41,783 nucleotides of DNA from a virus. The DNA lies in the IMG/VR virus record IMGVR_UViG_3300033571_028071, positions 1-41,783 of that record, one strand, 5' to 3'. The notes under the pieces were generated by a model. It did not search any database and was not told the origin of the DNA. It saw nothing but the letters and a program-made list of their open reading frames with translations. Shown piece by piece: positions 32,577 through 41,761 of this stretch (position 1 is its first letter; each line of letters opens with the position of its first letter). The translations under genes and the position numbers were made by a program.

Positions 32577-33158
32577 TTATAATGTTTTTATTTCAAATGA
32601 TTGATATTTGAAAGTTGCTCCGCAGACAAGGTACTGTATACTATCAACTGTTGTGTCAAATGACAATGGTGAAACGTTGATAGGAAACAAACTTTTAAAA
32701 CTTACTTCTATTTTGGGATTACCCGATGAATTTAAAATAAACAAAGATGCATCTGAATATTTTAAGTTCTCTGCATATTTATTATCAGAAGTTGCACCAG
32801 GAATTCTACTTAATCTTTTGTTAATAAATTCTCTATAAATCTCTTCGTTATGTTGAGGAAGTGCAAGTATCCAATTATAAAGTTCATTATAGTTTTGCAT
32901 ACCCTCAGAAACAATAAATTTTAAATTAAAATCTTCAAATTGTGGCTTACTATCAATAGCCCTAAAATTAAAGTTAGGTGTAGGAACTTGAATAAAATCA
33001 ACTCCAACTGTGGGTAAGGTAACTTCTTGACAAGTATAAGCTACATTAGGAAGATCTTTTATCACAAACCTAAACCCGTTAGGTTTCAAGTAGTCATATG
33101 TTGCAGGTTGACTATTTGAATAATTATTTGCTATATCTGAAGCACCCTCAATATACAA
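32577..33158 (-). CDS. gp19-like tail tube family protein with TTG start
   Basis: The protein has 193 residues. The order of a GFRFVIKDLPNV strand, then EVTLPTVGV, a hydrophobic FEDFNLKFIVSE strand and a NYNELYNWILAL helix parallels gp19 in the same window. It is probably a second tail-tube or baseplate-tube (gp48/gp54-like) protein. The only start with a ribosome site is TTG at 33158, after AGGAGAAAATC; no ATG or GTG fits. It lies behind the gp23 terminator with a near-late promoter. Confidence 0.65.
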   Translation of the reverse strand: MYIEGASDIANNYSNSQPATYDYLKPNGFRFVIKDLPNVAYTCQEVTLPTVGVDFIQVPTPNFNFRAIDSKPQFEDFNLKFIVSEGMQNYNELYNWILALPQHNEEIYREFINKRLSRIPGATSDNKYAENLKYSDASLFILNSSGNPKIEVSFKSLFPINVSPLSFDTTVDSIQYLVCGATFKYQSFEIKTL

Positions 33159-33178
33159 GATTTTCTCCTATGATGCAA

Positions 33179-33186
33179 TATTTATG
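33179..33186 (-). promoter_or_regulatory. Near-consensus late promoter before the gp19-like gene
   Basis: CATAAATA on the minus strand differs from TATAAATA at one position and lies 20 nt upstream of the TTG start, just after the gp23 terminator. Confidence 0.45.
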
Positions 33187-33189
33187 CAT

Positions 33190-33214
33190 AAAAAAAGGGG
33201 GACCGAAGTCCCCC
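33190..33214 (-). terminator. Strong terminator after gene 23
   Basis: On the minus strand GGGGGAC pairs with GTCCCCC around a TTCG tetraloop and is followed by seven T. It stands 22 nt after the gp23 stop codon. Confidence 0.95.
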
Positions 33215-33236
33215 AAACCCGATCTACGCCGGTTTC

Positions 33237-34529
33237 TTACATGAGATTTAGAACGCCAGACTTACGATAGTACTGATTACGTCCAGACGTGAAGTTATCA
33301 CCATCAGCAGCTGTTGAAGATGCATTTGGTGTAACGTATGGGTTAGCAATCATACCATAACGTGTCTTGAAGCCAATCTTTGGCTGGAAGGTGTTAGGAT
33401 CAACTGCACGAACCATTTGGAGAGGAACGTATGGGCAGTAGAAAAGACCAGCGTCATAAGGTGAAGCACCTTTATAACCAACTACATAGAACTGATACTG
33501 TGCGCCAAGGTTGGCTGAATATGGATCGATATAGACACGGAAACGACCATTGAGAACACCAGCGAATGTATTGCCTGTGTCATCAACGTTTAGACCTGTT
33601 GAAAGTGCAGGTGCATAGTCAAGAACACCAGCCATTGCAAGAGCAGAAGCTACGTCTGCTGAGCAAATGACGAAGTTACCTTTGCCTCTACGAGTATCTT
33701 GTGCAATATGGTTTGCATCGCGTTCCATATTGAATAGAAGACCCTTGAAGCGCTCGACTGACCAACGACCGTTTGAATCAATGTCAAGGTCAAACGTACC
33801 TGGGGTTGCTGTTGCAGGTGAACCTGTCTTGGCAACTTTGTAAACAGTACGAATAACTTCACGGTTGATTTCAAACATGATTTCTTGTGAAAGAATATTT
33901 GAAAGCTCTGACTCAGCGTCAAGACCATGAACAGCTTTAAGGTCTTGTGCAAGTTCAACTGTGTACTCTGCCTTTAGAGCACGTGACTTAGCAGTAACAG
34001 TTGTCTTATCGATTGAGAAAGACATCTGACCGAAGTCATAGTTTGTTGTACCTAGTTGCTCGGCCCAAGCGGTAACGTTTGCTGTACCGGTTGTATAAGC
34101 ACCATTAACAGGGTTTGAGCCGTTGTGTGTACCTGTACCAGAGAAGTCGGTATCAGCTTCGTTGTAAAGAGCTTCAACACGACCGCCAGCATTTGTACGC
34201 TCTGTACCATAAAGCGAACGCATTGCGAAGATAAGACCTGTAGGACCAGTCATTGGCTGAACGCCAGCAACGTCATAAGCCATTAGGTTAGGCATAGCAC
34301 GACGAACTAGACCGATAAGGATCGGATCATACTTGTCAATACCAGAACCTGAAATGTTGTTAGCAGGAATATCTTCGAAAAGGGCTTGACGCTCTTCACG
34401 AAGGGCTTTTTCTTGATTCTCTAGAAGAACAGCGGTAACAGCTCTCTTGTAGGTATCTTTGATCTCAGGAAGATCAGAATGCTCAAGAATGGCACCCCAT
34501 TTCTTCTGTAGTTGTTCGGTCATATACAT
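33237..34529 (-). CDS. 23: Major capsid protein gp23
   Basis: The protein has 430 residues, shorter than T4 gp23 (521), as in cyanophage-type relatives. PILIGLVRRAMPNLMAYDVAGVQPMTGPTG is the family's hallmark region, seen here in two blocks. MRSLYG and a C-terminal NPYV segment follow. It forms the head shell after gp21 removes the N-terminus. The ATG at 34529 has AAGGAG upstream; a second ATG two codons later is possible. An exact late promoter precedes it and a strong terminator follows. Confidence 0.97.
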   Translation of the reverse strand: MYMTEQLQKKWGAILEHSDLPEIKDTYKRAVTAVLLENQEKALREERQALFEDIPANNISGSGIDKYDPILIGLVRRAMPNLMAYDVAGVQPMTGPTGLIFAMRSLYGTERTNAGGRVEALYNEADTDFSGTGTHNGSNPVNGAYTTGTANVTAWAEQLGTTNYDFGQMSFSIDKTTVTAKSRALKAEYTVELAQDLKAVHGLDAESELSNILSQEIMFEINREVIRTVYKVAKTGSPATATPGTFDLDIDSNGRWSVERFKGLLFNMERDANHIAQDTRRGKGNFVICSADVASALAMAGVLDYAPALSTGLNVDDTGNTFAGVLNGRFRVYIDPYSANLGAQYQFYVVGYKGASPYDAGLFYCPYVPLQMVRAVDPNTFQPKIGFKTRYGMIANPYVTPNASSTAADGDNFTSGRNQYYRKSGVLNLM

Positions 34530-34560
34530 CTTTGAAATCTCCTTGATTGGATATTATTTT

Positions 34561-34568
34561 TATTTATA
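34561..34568 (-). promoter_or_regulatory. T4-type late promoter of gene 23
   Basis: An exact TATAAATA on the minus strand, 31 nt upstream of the gp23 ATG, just after the gene 22 stop. Confidence 0.85.
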
Positions 34569-34571
34569 AAA

Positions 34572-35657
34572 TTAACGTGCTTTTGCAGCTCTTGAAAGAG
34601 CTTGTACATACTTCGACATTACATCGCTTGTCTGTTGTACAGGAGCTTCTTCATTTAAGAGCTGTTCTTCAGGTGAACTCTTTGCAGCTTTTGGAAAATA
34701 ATTTTCCTTAATAACTTTTACTTTCTCACGGAAAAGCTCTTCTGAATCATAAGCCACACCTTCAACTAGCTTACCTAGCTTTTCTGCTTCGGTATCAGCT
34801 AGATCACCACTCATTTCACTTAACACAATAGCTTTTCTTAAAGATGAAAGCTGTTCTGTAAGCTCAATGTTCTTATTCTCAGATTCATTAAGTTTTTCCT
34901 CAAGCTCATCTGATTTGGTTGAAAGAGTTTCAATAACATCGACTTTATCTTCAGGAATATCAATATAATTCTCTTGGAACAGAGTCTTTAGGCCTGTGAT
35001 AAAATCTTCAGCGATTTCAGTGCGTAATCCGCCTTCAATCTCAAGTTTATTCTCTTCCATCCACTGCTCAACAACATAATTCATAAATGAATCTACTTTT
35101 TCGATCAATCCTTCAGTGATATCTTCGAGTTGCTTTTGCTTTTCTTCTTCAAGCTGAGCAACTACAGCGTCCATTTCTTCGTTTACACGTGCAATGACAG
35201 CTGCTTCGAAAATTGCAGTAGCTTTGTCACGGAAATCTTCAGAAAGGTCGTCACCAAAAATGGCTGACAGTTGTTCTTTCAATGAAGGTTTTGAATCTTC
35301 TTTTTCTTCACCCATCGGCTTGTTGCCCGAGGATGCTTGCATGTTGACCATATAAGTTGGGTCACCTGCATTCATGAAATTGGGTGCTGCACCTGGGCCC
35401 GAATTTGCTGGGCGAGGTGAATTTGGTGTTGACTTTGATACAACTGCGCCTTGGTTTTCCTCAGTTTCATCTCTTTCTTCATAATCAGCATCTTGTGAAG
35501 AACCTTGACGAGGCATAGTAGTATCACCTTGATTGGCGGCTTTAATGGATGTGTCTTTGGAAACGTTACCCGCACCCATCGGAGCCATACCTTCCTCATT
35601 AAGCTGCTCTTCACTCTTACGTGATAGCAACTCTTTGATTTTGCTCTCAATTGACAT
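34572..35657 (-). CDS. 22: Prohead core scaffolding protein gp22
   Basis: The protein has 361 residues, is strongly acidic, and has long coiled-coil-forming Glu/Lys/Leu stretches (about 125-290). It sits between gp21 and gp23 as in T4. The N-terminal ~120 residues are rich in Gly, Asn, Pro and Ser and probably flexible. The scaffold core is later cleaved by gp21. AGGAGAGATCT precedes the ATG, with a late promoter further upstream. Confidence 0.92.
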   Translation of the reverse strand: MSIESKIKELLSRKSEEQLNEEGMAPMGAGNVSKDTSIKAANQGDTTMPRQGSSQDADYEERDETEENQGAVVSKSTPNSPRPANSGPGAAPNFMNAGDPTYMVNMQASSGNKPMGEEKEDSKPSLKEQLSAIFGDDLSEDFRDKATAIFEAAVIARVNEEMDAVVAQLEEEKQKQLEDITEGLIEKVDSFMNYVVEQWMEENKLEIEGGLRTEIAEDFITGLKTLFQENYIDIPEDKVDVIETLSTKSDELEEKLNESENKNIELTEQLSSLRKAIVLSEMSGDLADTEAEKLGKLVEGVAYDSEELFREKVKVIKENYFPKAAKSSPEEQLLNEEAPVQQTSDVMSKYVQALSRAAKAR

Positions 35658-35683
35658 AGATCTCTCCTAATGAAATTTACTTT

Positions 35684-35691
35684 TATTTATA
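35684..35691 (-). promoter_or_regulatory. T4-type late promoter of gene 22
   Basis: An exact TATAAATA on the minus strand, 26 nt upstream of the gene 22 ATG. Confidence 0.8.
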
Positions 35692-35695
35692 AGTT

Positions 35696-36334
35696 TTATT
35701 TTTTAGAAATTAGAGTAATGAATTGATTGAACAAATCAAGCTTTTTAGACTCAGAAAGTTTTGTTTTCTTTACCTCTTTCTTAATTTGTTCCATTACCCA
35801 TCCCTTACCTTCAACGTATAACCAAGATGCATCTTCCATAATGCCTTGAACAAAAGCATCGGGTGCAGAAGGATCAGCAACAATGTCTACGGTTGCCAAA
35901 TGAAAGTCATCTTGCACTTCATTGACACCATCTTTGAGTTGTTTGACTGATCCTAATCCGCGCGAAGATACACCTAAGCGAACACCTTCCTCAATAAAAT
36001 TCTGTGCAATTTTCCCCATTGGGGTGTCTAGAATTTTGGCTTTCCCATAAACATCATTTCCTTCAAATCTTAAATTCGTGATAAGATGTGATACTTGGTT
36101 TAGATTGATTGAAGGATTTGGTGGGTGTCCTAATTCGCCTAAAGCGCGCTTTTCACTAATGAGAGACTGATACCTATCAAGTTCTTTCTCAACGATAGGT
36201 TTTCTATAGACACGACCATTACGATTTGTTTTCTCTGTCTGCATGAAGATACCTTCAATATAGACATTCTTACCGCCCGTTTCTTTTTTCTCGGTAATAT
36301 ATTTTACTTCTTGTGTGACTTCGGTAATAAGTTT
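35696..36334 (-). CDS. 21: Prohead maturation protease gp21
   Basis: The protein has 212 residues. GELGHP (H71) and LGVSSRG (S124/S125) match the catalytic His and Ser of T4 gp21 (His85, Ser140). It cleaves scaffold and capsid proteins during head maturation. The ATG at 36334 was chosen because GGGAAACTAAC precedes it; the frame upstream is open but overlaps the previous gene. Confidence 0.95.
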   Translation of the reverse strand, partial: KLITEVTQEVKYITEKKETGGKNVYIEGIFMQTEKTNRNGRVYRKPIVEKELDRYQSLISEKRALGELGHPPNPSINLNQVSHLITNLRFEGNDVYGKAKILDTPMGKIAQNFIEEGVRLGVSSRGLGSVKQLKDGVNEVQDDFHLATVDIVADPSAPDAFVQGIMEDASWLYVEGKGWVMEQIKKEVKKTKLSESKKLDLFNQFITLISKK

Positions 36335-36338
36335 CATG

Positions 36339-36734
36339 TTAGTTTCCCGATACAAAACCTTGCTGATCTGGCTCAGCAAATCCGGCTTCTTTTGTTAGAC
36401 CTAGAATTACCGTTCCTCCCGAAGCAGGAATCGTCACTACAACGTTTGCAGAGTTATTCGACGTATCTGTAAATCCTGATACTTGTGAAAAGCTCCAATT
36501 ATCACTACCGAAAAGAACTAAAACGTTTGAATTATTTCTTTTAAATAAGATTGGGCCGTTTTCTGAATTATAGTAAACACTGTTGATATTTACCTTAATG
36601 GCAGCGACATTACTAACTGTTTCGTCAGATAATTTTAAGTCTGCGACAAGATCAACGTTAGCCGTGCCATCACCGACAAGTTTGACTACAGCTTGCTGCC
36701 TTACCTTCTTTAATATTGTTTTAGTGATTGGCAT
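36339..36734 (-). CDS. Probable virion protein between genes 20 and 21
   Basis: This 131-residue protein has a beta-rich composition (many Val, Asn, Ser, Thr) with a short basic N-terminus. The position within the head/neck cluster and the beta-sandwich-like pattern suggest a structural or decoration protein, but no family is recognised with certainty. AAGGTCAAAAA precedes the ATG. Confidence 0.7.
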   Translation of the reverse strand: MPITKTILKKVRQQAVVKLVGDGTANVDLVADLKLSDETVSNVAAIKVNINSVYYNSENGPILFKRNNSNVLVLFGSDNWSFSQVSGFTDTSNNSANVVVTIPASGGTVILGLTKEAGFAEPDQQGFVSGN

Positions 36735-36743
36735 TTTTTGACC

Positions 36744-36875
36744 TTATCGAATGACTCTTCTTGGAGGTGGTGATCTTTTTGTTGCCCTTGCATTGACACC
36801 AATTGAAATCTTTCCACCAGGAATTTTAATTGATTTTGTTGCTCTTAGAATAGAAGTGATGATTGAGCTAAACAT
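36744..36875 (-). CDS. Small basic protein, 43 aa
   Basis: This 43-residue ORF (MFSSIITSILRATKSIKI...) has an amphipathic N-terminus and a basic, Pro-containing C-terminus (KRSPPPRRVIR). AAGGAAT stands 5 nt before the ATG. It fills the gap between two head-region genes on the same strand with close spacing on both sides, which supports it as a real gene. Role unknown. Confidence 0.6.
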   Translation of the reverse strand: MFSSIITSILRATKSIKIPGGKISIGVNARATKRSPPPRRVIR

Positions 36876-36878
36876 TTT

Positions 36879-37622
36879 TTATTCCTTTGCTTTTTTGGCT
36901 TTTTTCTTCATGGGAGAATGGTTGTTATGATACTCAGCCATCATAACTTCAACATCTTCAGTAAAGATAACTTCTTCACCGTGATCAAATTGAACTGTAT
37001 ACCATTCAATGTCGCCATTCTCATCAGGATCAGCGTGTTGACCTTCAACAACAACACCTTCACCGTACACATCAGAGAAAACATGTTTAGCGCAATAGTG
37101 TTGATCTTGCTGAACACTTTCATTCATATCATCCATAAAATGTGATTTAGGTCTAGCTGTATGCACATGAACAGTTCCTCCACCAGTACCATAATCCATA
37201 TGATCATTTACGTCCGTGCCACCTATTTTGGATCCAACCTTAAGATTGTTCTTTGCAGCAAGTGGACTTTTGGGACCAACTGCAATAACCTTATACTGTG
37301 CTTTCTCGCTTGTTGGATTGCCTGTGCCAATATGATGAAGATGAATATCTCTGGGACCAATTTTTTTAGGTACATTAGGTTTACCATCAACCAATTTATG
37401 ATGTGTCATCTCCGGAGAAACTCTAGCATAAAAGTCTTTTCGTTCATCAATCTGTTCTGTTTCTTCAGTCCTCATTGCCTGCTTTGTTGCAGTGGCATAC
37501 ATTACTTCTTTAGCGCGCTCACCATAACGTTTTTTAAAGTCGCCAAATTTCTTTTTCATTGACTTGACAGTTTTTTCACGTTTTTTCATTTGTGTATCAG
37601 TCATTTTTTCTTGAATATCCAT
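36879..37622 (-). CDS. Head-region protein at the gp68 position
   Basis: The protein has 247 residues. The basic N-terminus (KKREKTVKSMKKKFGDFKK, then ATATKQAM) is similar to that of proteins seen after the portal gene in marine T4-like phages. The C-terminus has a YGEGVVVEGQHADPDENG block ending in a WYTVQFDHGEEVIF beta region, then a Lys/Ala tail. It stands in the position of T4 gene 68 (prohead core), but homology is not established. The ATG shares one base with the preceding stop. Confidence 0.65.
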   Translation of the reverse strand: MDIQEKMTDTQMKKREKTVKSMKKKFGDFKKRYGERAKEVMYATATKQAMRTEETEQIDERKDFYARVSPEMTHHKLVDGKPNVPKKIGPRDIHLHHIGTGNPTSEKAQYKVIAVGPKSPLAAKNNLKVGSKIGGTDVNDHMDYGTGGGTVHVHTARPKSHFMDDMNESVQQDQHYCAKHVFSDVYGEGVVVEGQHADPDENGDIEWYTVQFDHGEEVIFTEDVEVMMAEYHNNHSPMKKKAKKAKE

Positions 37623-37789
37623 TATTCTTCCTCTTGTGTATAGAGATTAGATGCGACTGATTGTTTTTGCGCTTCTAATGCATCTGTAACTTTAATAGAA
37701 ATAATATCTTCGAAACGCTCTTGCGCCTCAGCGGATTGCCCGTCAAGCACATTAGCCATCATTTGTTTAATTAAATCTTTTGTTTCCAT
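37622..37789 (-). CDS. Small acidic protein at the gp67 position, 55 aa
   Basis: This 55-residue ORF (METKDLIKQMMANVLDG...) is predicted helical and acidic, with AAAGGATGTGAA before the ATG. It lies directly after the portal gene, where T4 has gene 67, a small internal prohead core protein. It overlaps the next gene by one base (TAATG). The positional equivalence is inferred, not proven. Confidence 0.7.
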   Translation of the reverse strand: METKDLIKQMMANVLDGQSAEAQERFEDIISIKVTDALEAQKQSVASNLYTQEEE

Positions 37790-37806
37790 TTCACATCCTT
37801 TATTTA

Positions 37807-39381
37807 TTATTTATTAGTTTCAGGTTGTTCTTTTTCTTGTTGTTGCATTGCAGCGATACCTTGCATTGCCTGCATTTGCTGCAATTCCATCATCGGATTG
37901 GAGGGTTCTTCGCCAATCTCTTTTTCAATGTTTTCCATTTCATCAGTAGTCAAACGAAGAATATTACGTTTGACAAAAGCTTGACTAAAATACATACCCA
38001 CGTAAGGTTGAATAGCTTGCAGAAGATCAATACGGTTTCTTAAGTTTTCAGCGTCTTTAATTTCTTCAAAATATTGATCTTGTGCAAAATTAAAGCGAAT
38101 CTTTTCCTTAATATCATCCCAATCTGCGTCAACAATAATGCCCTTTAGGATTAGCTGTGTCTTAAGTAAGTCACGAAACAAATCTGCAAACTTATTGCGA
38201 AGTCGATTTATAAACTTGGCAAATTTTAATTCATCACGTGTAACTTCTGCTTGCCTGCCGAAGGTTAATCCCGATTGTTGTTCTAATCTACTTAGTGGGA
38301 CGTTCAATGCTTGATACATTTTCTTTTGAAAATATAAAATATCATCAATCTCACCCAAATTCTCGCCGCCTGGGAGAGTAGAAATTTCAGTCCCTCTGCT
38401 GCCTTCTCGACGAGGTAACCAGAAATCTTCAAGCATTGACATAAATTTTCTATCGTCTCGAACTTCACCTGTGGATGAATCATAAACGATTTTGTTTCTA
38501 TATCTTGACATTACATCTTTAAGGTATTGCTCAGCCTTTAGTTTAGGTAAATTGCCAATATCAATGTAAAATATTCTTCTTTCAGGTGCTCTTGCAAGAC
38601 GATAGATTACTAAAGCGTCTTCCATCATCTTTAACTGATTGACCGGTTTGATAGCTTTATGTAAATATCCAACAACAATATTTTTATCTAAGTCAACAAG
38701 GCCTGAATGACAATACGCTATTGAATCAAGTGTGATGCGTATTCCACTACCTGTTGTTACAGTTTGACTTGAACTTAAAGCAACGTTGTATTGAATACCT
38801 TTGTCATTATACAAATAATATTCATCGATTGTCTTAATAATATCAATACCGTTAGGTAGCTTTTCTTTCTTTACATCACGAATTTTTTTAATTTTTCGTG
38901 GGTCAATGTATCGTAACTCAACGATACCTTTTTTTCCATTACTAGTGTCTACAATCTTCTGATAATATATTCTTCCATCTACATACCAACGACGAAAGAT
39001 TTCATGTGCTTTCGAATTAAAATCTAACAATGAAAGAATTTCACCAAATTCATTTTCAATTGTTTTTCTAATATTTTCAGAAAGTTGCAGTTCTTGTAAA
39101 TCTATCGTTACAGGAGGTTCATCGTCAATGTTTGCAATCGCCTCAGAAACAATGTCTTCAATTGCCATATCACATTCGGCGTAAATTGCCATTTGACGAT
39201 AGCGTGTGATAAGCTCTGATTCCGTTTTCGAAGTTGCATCAAGATCAACATATGTACCATAATAACCACCAGCTGAAATAGTGGTTGCCCCGTCCTCGGC
39301 AATCGGGGTAACAAAGTTTTGATTCTTTGCTACTTCTTTGCGAGGACGGGATATTTTAAACCCAAATATATTCAAATCCAT
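37807..39381 (-). CDS. 20: Portal protein gp20
   Basis: This 524-residue protein matches T4 gp20 in size. Recognisable segments include ITRYRQMAIYAECDMAIEDI, the ELRYIDPRKIKKI block and LPRREGSRGTEISTLPGG. The portal dodecamer initiates head assembly and forms the DNA channel. The C-terminus is rich in Gln and Met. Confidence 0.97.
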   Translation of the reverse strand: MDLNIFGFKISRPRKEVAKNQNFVTPIAEDGATTISAGGYYGTYVDLDATSKTESELITRYRQMAIYAECDMAIEDIVSEAIANIDDEPPVTIDLQELQLSENIRKTIENEFGEILSLLDFNSKAHEIFRRWYVDGRIYYQKIVDTSNGKKGIVELRYIDPRKIKKIRDVKKEKLPNGIDIIKTIDEYYLYNDKGIQYNVALSSSQTVTTGSGIRITLDSIAYCHSGLVDLDKNIVVGYLHKAIKPVNQLKMMEDALVIYRLARAPERRIFYIDIGNLPKLKAEQYLKDVMSRYRNKIVYDSSTGEVRDDRKFMSMLEDFWLPRREGSRGTEISTLPGGENLGEIDDILYFQKKMYQALNVPLSRLEQQSGLTFGRQAEVTRDELKFAKFINRLRNKFADLFRDLLKTQLILKGIIVDADWDDIKEKIRFNFAQDQYFEEIKDAENLRNRIDLLQAIQPYVGMYFSQAFVKRNILRLTTDEMENIEKEIGEEPSNPMMELQQMQAMQGIAAMQQQEKEQPETNK

Positions 39382-39396
39382 ATTTTAACTTTTTAA

Positions 39397-39921
39397 TTAA
39401 ATTGCGCCAGAACCCACAACCTCAAATCTCTGATATTGCCAAGTACATGTGAATGAGCTAATTTGGTCGTTAGCATCAAAACTTAAAGGTACCTCAGAAA
39501 TATCAGAAGGCCATGCACCAATTAACCTATACTCGCGAGTTGGATTACCTGCTTTATCAAGTTGGCGAACAGTAATGTCGCCAAAATAACCTGCAGGTGA
39601 TCCATCTTCATTTGCATTGGGTGTTTTTACTTCAAGATCTTCAATGTAATCATTCATCCAAGATTCAATGTATTCACGCAATTGGAAGCTGGTGTCATTG
39701 ATGATTGTTGTTGTCCAAGGTGCAAATACCATATCACCTGCTAATTTAAGCTCACGACCACGATAAAATGCACTTGCGGTACCAAATGTTCTTCCAGGTA
39801 AAGACGCAGCTGTTACAAGAAAATTTGAAATTTGTTCGGCACCTGCAATTTCAACCTCAAAAAGATTAGGCCTTGCACCAGCTTGAAGTGTTTCTCTGAA
39901 TTGTTCTATTTCGAACGCCAT
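39397..39921 (-). CDS. 19: Tail tube protein gp19
   Basis: The 174-residue protein (T4: 163) starts MAFEIEQFRETL and has GARPNLFEVEI, ASLPGRTFGTA, FYRGRELKLAGD and a TCTWQYQRFEV end, all characteristic of T4-type tube proteins. It polymerises inside the gp18 sheath. AAGGAGAGCTTAA precedes the ATG, 11 nt after the sheath gene. Confidence 0.96.
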   Translation of the reverse strand: MAFEIEQFRETLQAGARPNLFEVEIAGAEQISNFLVTAASLPGRTFGTASAFYRGRELKLAGDMVFAPWTTTIINDTSFQLREYIESWMNDYIEDLEVKTPNANEDGSPAGYFGDITVRQLDKAGNPTREYRLIGAWPSDISEVPLSFDANDQISSFTCTWQYQRFEVVGSGAI

Positions 39922-39932
39922 TTAAGCTCTCC

Positions 39933-41705
39933 TTAAGCTGTTACTTCTGCAAAGTCAATGCCAGTCTTTGTAGCAATGAAGTTCAGAGTAATGTAGTTGA
40001 TTGAACGAGCGGGTTTAACATATATATCCGCAATAAACTCATTCCTATCAATTACTTCGCCTGTGTTATTAGTTTCATCGCATACAACCTTGAAGTCAGT
40101 GATACCACGACGACCTTTAACATCACGTAGATAAGGTTCTACGATATTTCTGAACTGAGCACGTGTGAATGCATCATTGAATTCAAACAACTGTGCTCTT
40201 GCCGCTGCTGTAATTGCTTTTTTGAGAACAATAAACAAGCGACGAACATTGATACGGTCAAAGGCGCTTGGCTTAATCTGTAGTGTCTTGTCGCCAAACA
40301 GAATCGTACCGTAGCCAGGTGATGAAATAACAGGGTTTACACCAGCTGAATAGAGAGTGTCACGCTGACCTTTGTTAGGATTGAATGCAAGTTTTACAAC
40401 ATTACGAATCTGACCTCTGTTTACACCGGCGGGTGAGAACCATGGGTCAGCTGTAAAGTCAGTACGAGCACACAAACCAGCAATGTCACCATTTAGAGGC
40501 AACCAACGATAAACGTCATTGTAACGGTCGTATTGATACTTCCATCCGCTATCCATCACCACATATGAAGATGAAAGATTCGTTAGATCTGTTTTTCTAT
40601 AATCAGTTACATTCGTAGCTTTTGTTGAATCAGCAACACTTGGCTGAACATCAGAATATTCAGGTGAAACAAAAATAACCACATCATTACGCTTACCATC
40701 ACCTGTTAGCGCATTAATAACAGTAAGAGCGTTTGCACCAGGTAAATCACCCACAGGAACTAAGGAAATATCATAAACTTCATCATTCTCGAGAAGTGAA
40801 AATCCTGTTGCCTTTTCACCTGATGTAGGTGTCGCATCAGCAGCATTTGAAAATGACATAAAACCTGCGTTAACATTTGCGCTAGCGTTATTGTTTCCTA
40901 ATGCATCAAATACAACATTATTATTTCCGCCGATGCCTGTGAAAGAAGTTCCCCAATTTAGCGCTGTATTGGCAATACTTACAGGGTGTGATCTCCATCT
41001 GACATATCTTGATTGTTCATTGATAACTGTAGGATAATAGATGCTTCTTCCATCTGCCCCCAAAGCATCACGCGCCTTTGAAAGATATTGAAACTTTTCA
41101 AGCACAGTATTTTTAGTTCCTGTAATTAATCCATCTTGATCAATTACAGCGATATGCAATTCATCTTTTGCACCTGATGTACCATAAGTTGAAGCATATG
41201 TTGAAACGTTTGGTCTTATATCAAACAATGAAGTAATTGATGATGAAGCATTAGCCCAGGAAGCATTGTCAACGACAGCAACTGCAAGAGAATTTCCAAT
41301 ATTACCTGGATATCTAGCAGTCATGAAAATATTTGCGTTACCGGTTAATCCTAAATATGCATCATCATTTAAAATTTTCTCTCCTGCAACCACAACAGTT
41401 GAATTGCCTGAAATGTTAGAACCCAACGTAGCATTTAGAGCAGTTGAACCCGCTGTTCTAACAACAAACATGCGATTAGCATAGCCAAGGAAGTTTGCAG
41501 CTGTAAAGAAAGAAAGGTAGGTGTTTGCGTCAGGTCTTCCAAACTGGTTTACCAGATCAACTTCGCTTGTAACTAGCGTTGGTTGATCAACAGGCCCCCA
41601 TTGAAAATCTCCCGCAAAACCTCCCGCAGATGTTGCAACAGCAGGGACAACTGTAGTTAAGTCCTTTTCTGTTGCTACAATTCCTGGTGAAAGTTGATAA
41701 GGCAT
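39933..41705 (-). CDS. 18: Tail sheath protein gp18
   Basis: The protein has 590 residues (T4: 659). The N-terminal QLSPGIVATEKDLTTVVPAV and the C-terminal FIVLKKAITAAARAQLFEFND with TGIDFAEVTA are typical. It forms the contractile sheath. AAGGAGATACAA precedes the ATG, with a late promoter 49 nt upstream. Confidence 0.97.
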   Translation of the reverse strand: MPYQLSPGIVATEKDLTTVVPAVATSAGGFAGDFQWGPVDQPTLVTSEVDLVNQFGRPDANTYLSFFTAANFLGYANRMFVVRTAGSTALNATLGSNISGNSTVVVAGEKILNDDAYLGLTGNANIFMTARYPGNIGNSLAVAVVDNASWANASSSITSLFDIRPNVSTYASTYGTSGAKDELHIAVIDQDGLITGTKNTVLEKFQYLSKARDALGADGRSIYYPTVINEQSRYVRWRSHPVSIANTALNWGTSFTGIGGNNNVVFDALGNNNASANVNAGFMSFSNAADATPTSGEKATGFSLLENDEVYDISLVPVGDLPGANALTVINALTGDGKRNDVVIFVSPEYSDVQPSVADSTKATNVTDYRKTDLTNLSSSYVVMDSGWKYQYDRYNDVYRWLPLNGDIAGLCARTDFTADPWFSPAGVNRGQIRNVVKLAFNPNKGQRDTLYSAGVNPVISSPGYGTILFGDKTLQIKPSAFDRINVRRLFIVLKKAITAAARAQLFEFNDAFTRAQFRNIVEPYLRDVKGRRGITDFKVVCDETNNTGEVIDRNEFIADIYVKPARSINYITLNFIATKTGIDFAEVTA

Positions 41706-41753
41706 TTGTATCTCCTTGAACGTTATTTATTACAAAGTTTTTATGTTATAAGT

Positions 41754-41761
41754 TATTTATA
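41754..41761 (-). promoter_or_regulatory. T4-type late promoter of gene 18
   Basis: An exact TATAAATA on the minus strand, 48 nt upstream of the gp18 ATG. It likely serves the 18-19-20 run. Confidence 0.8.
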
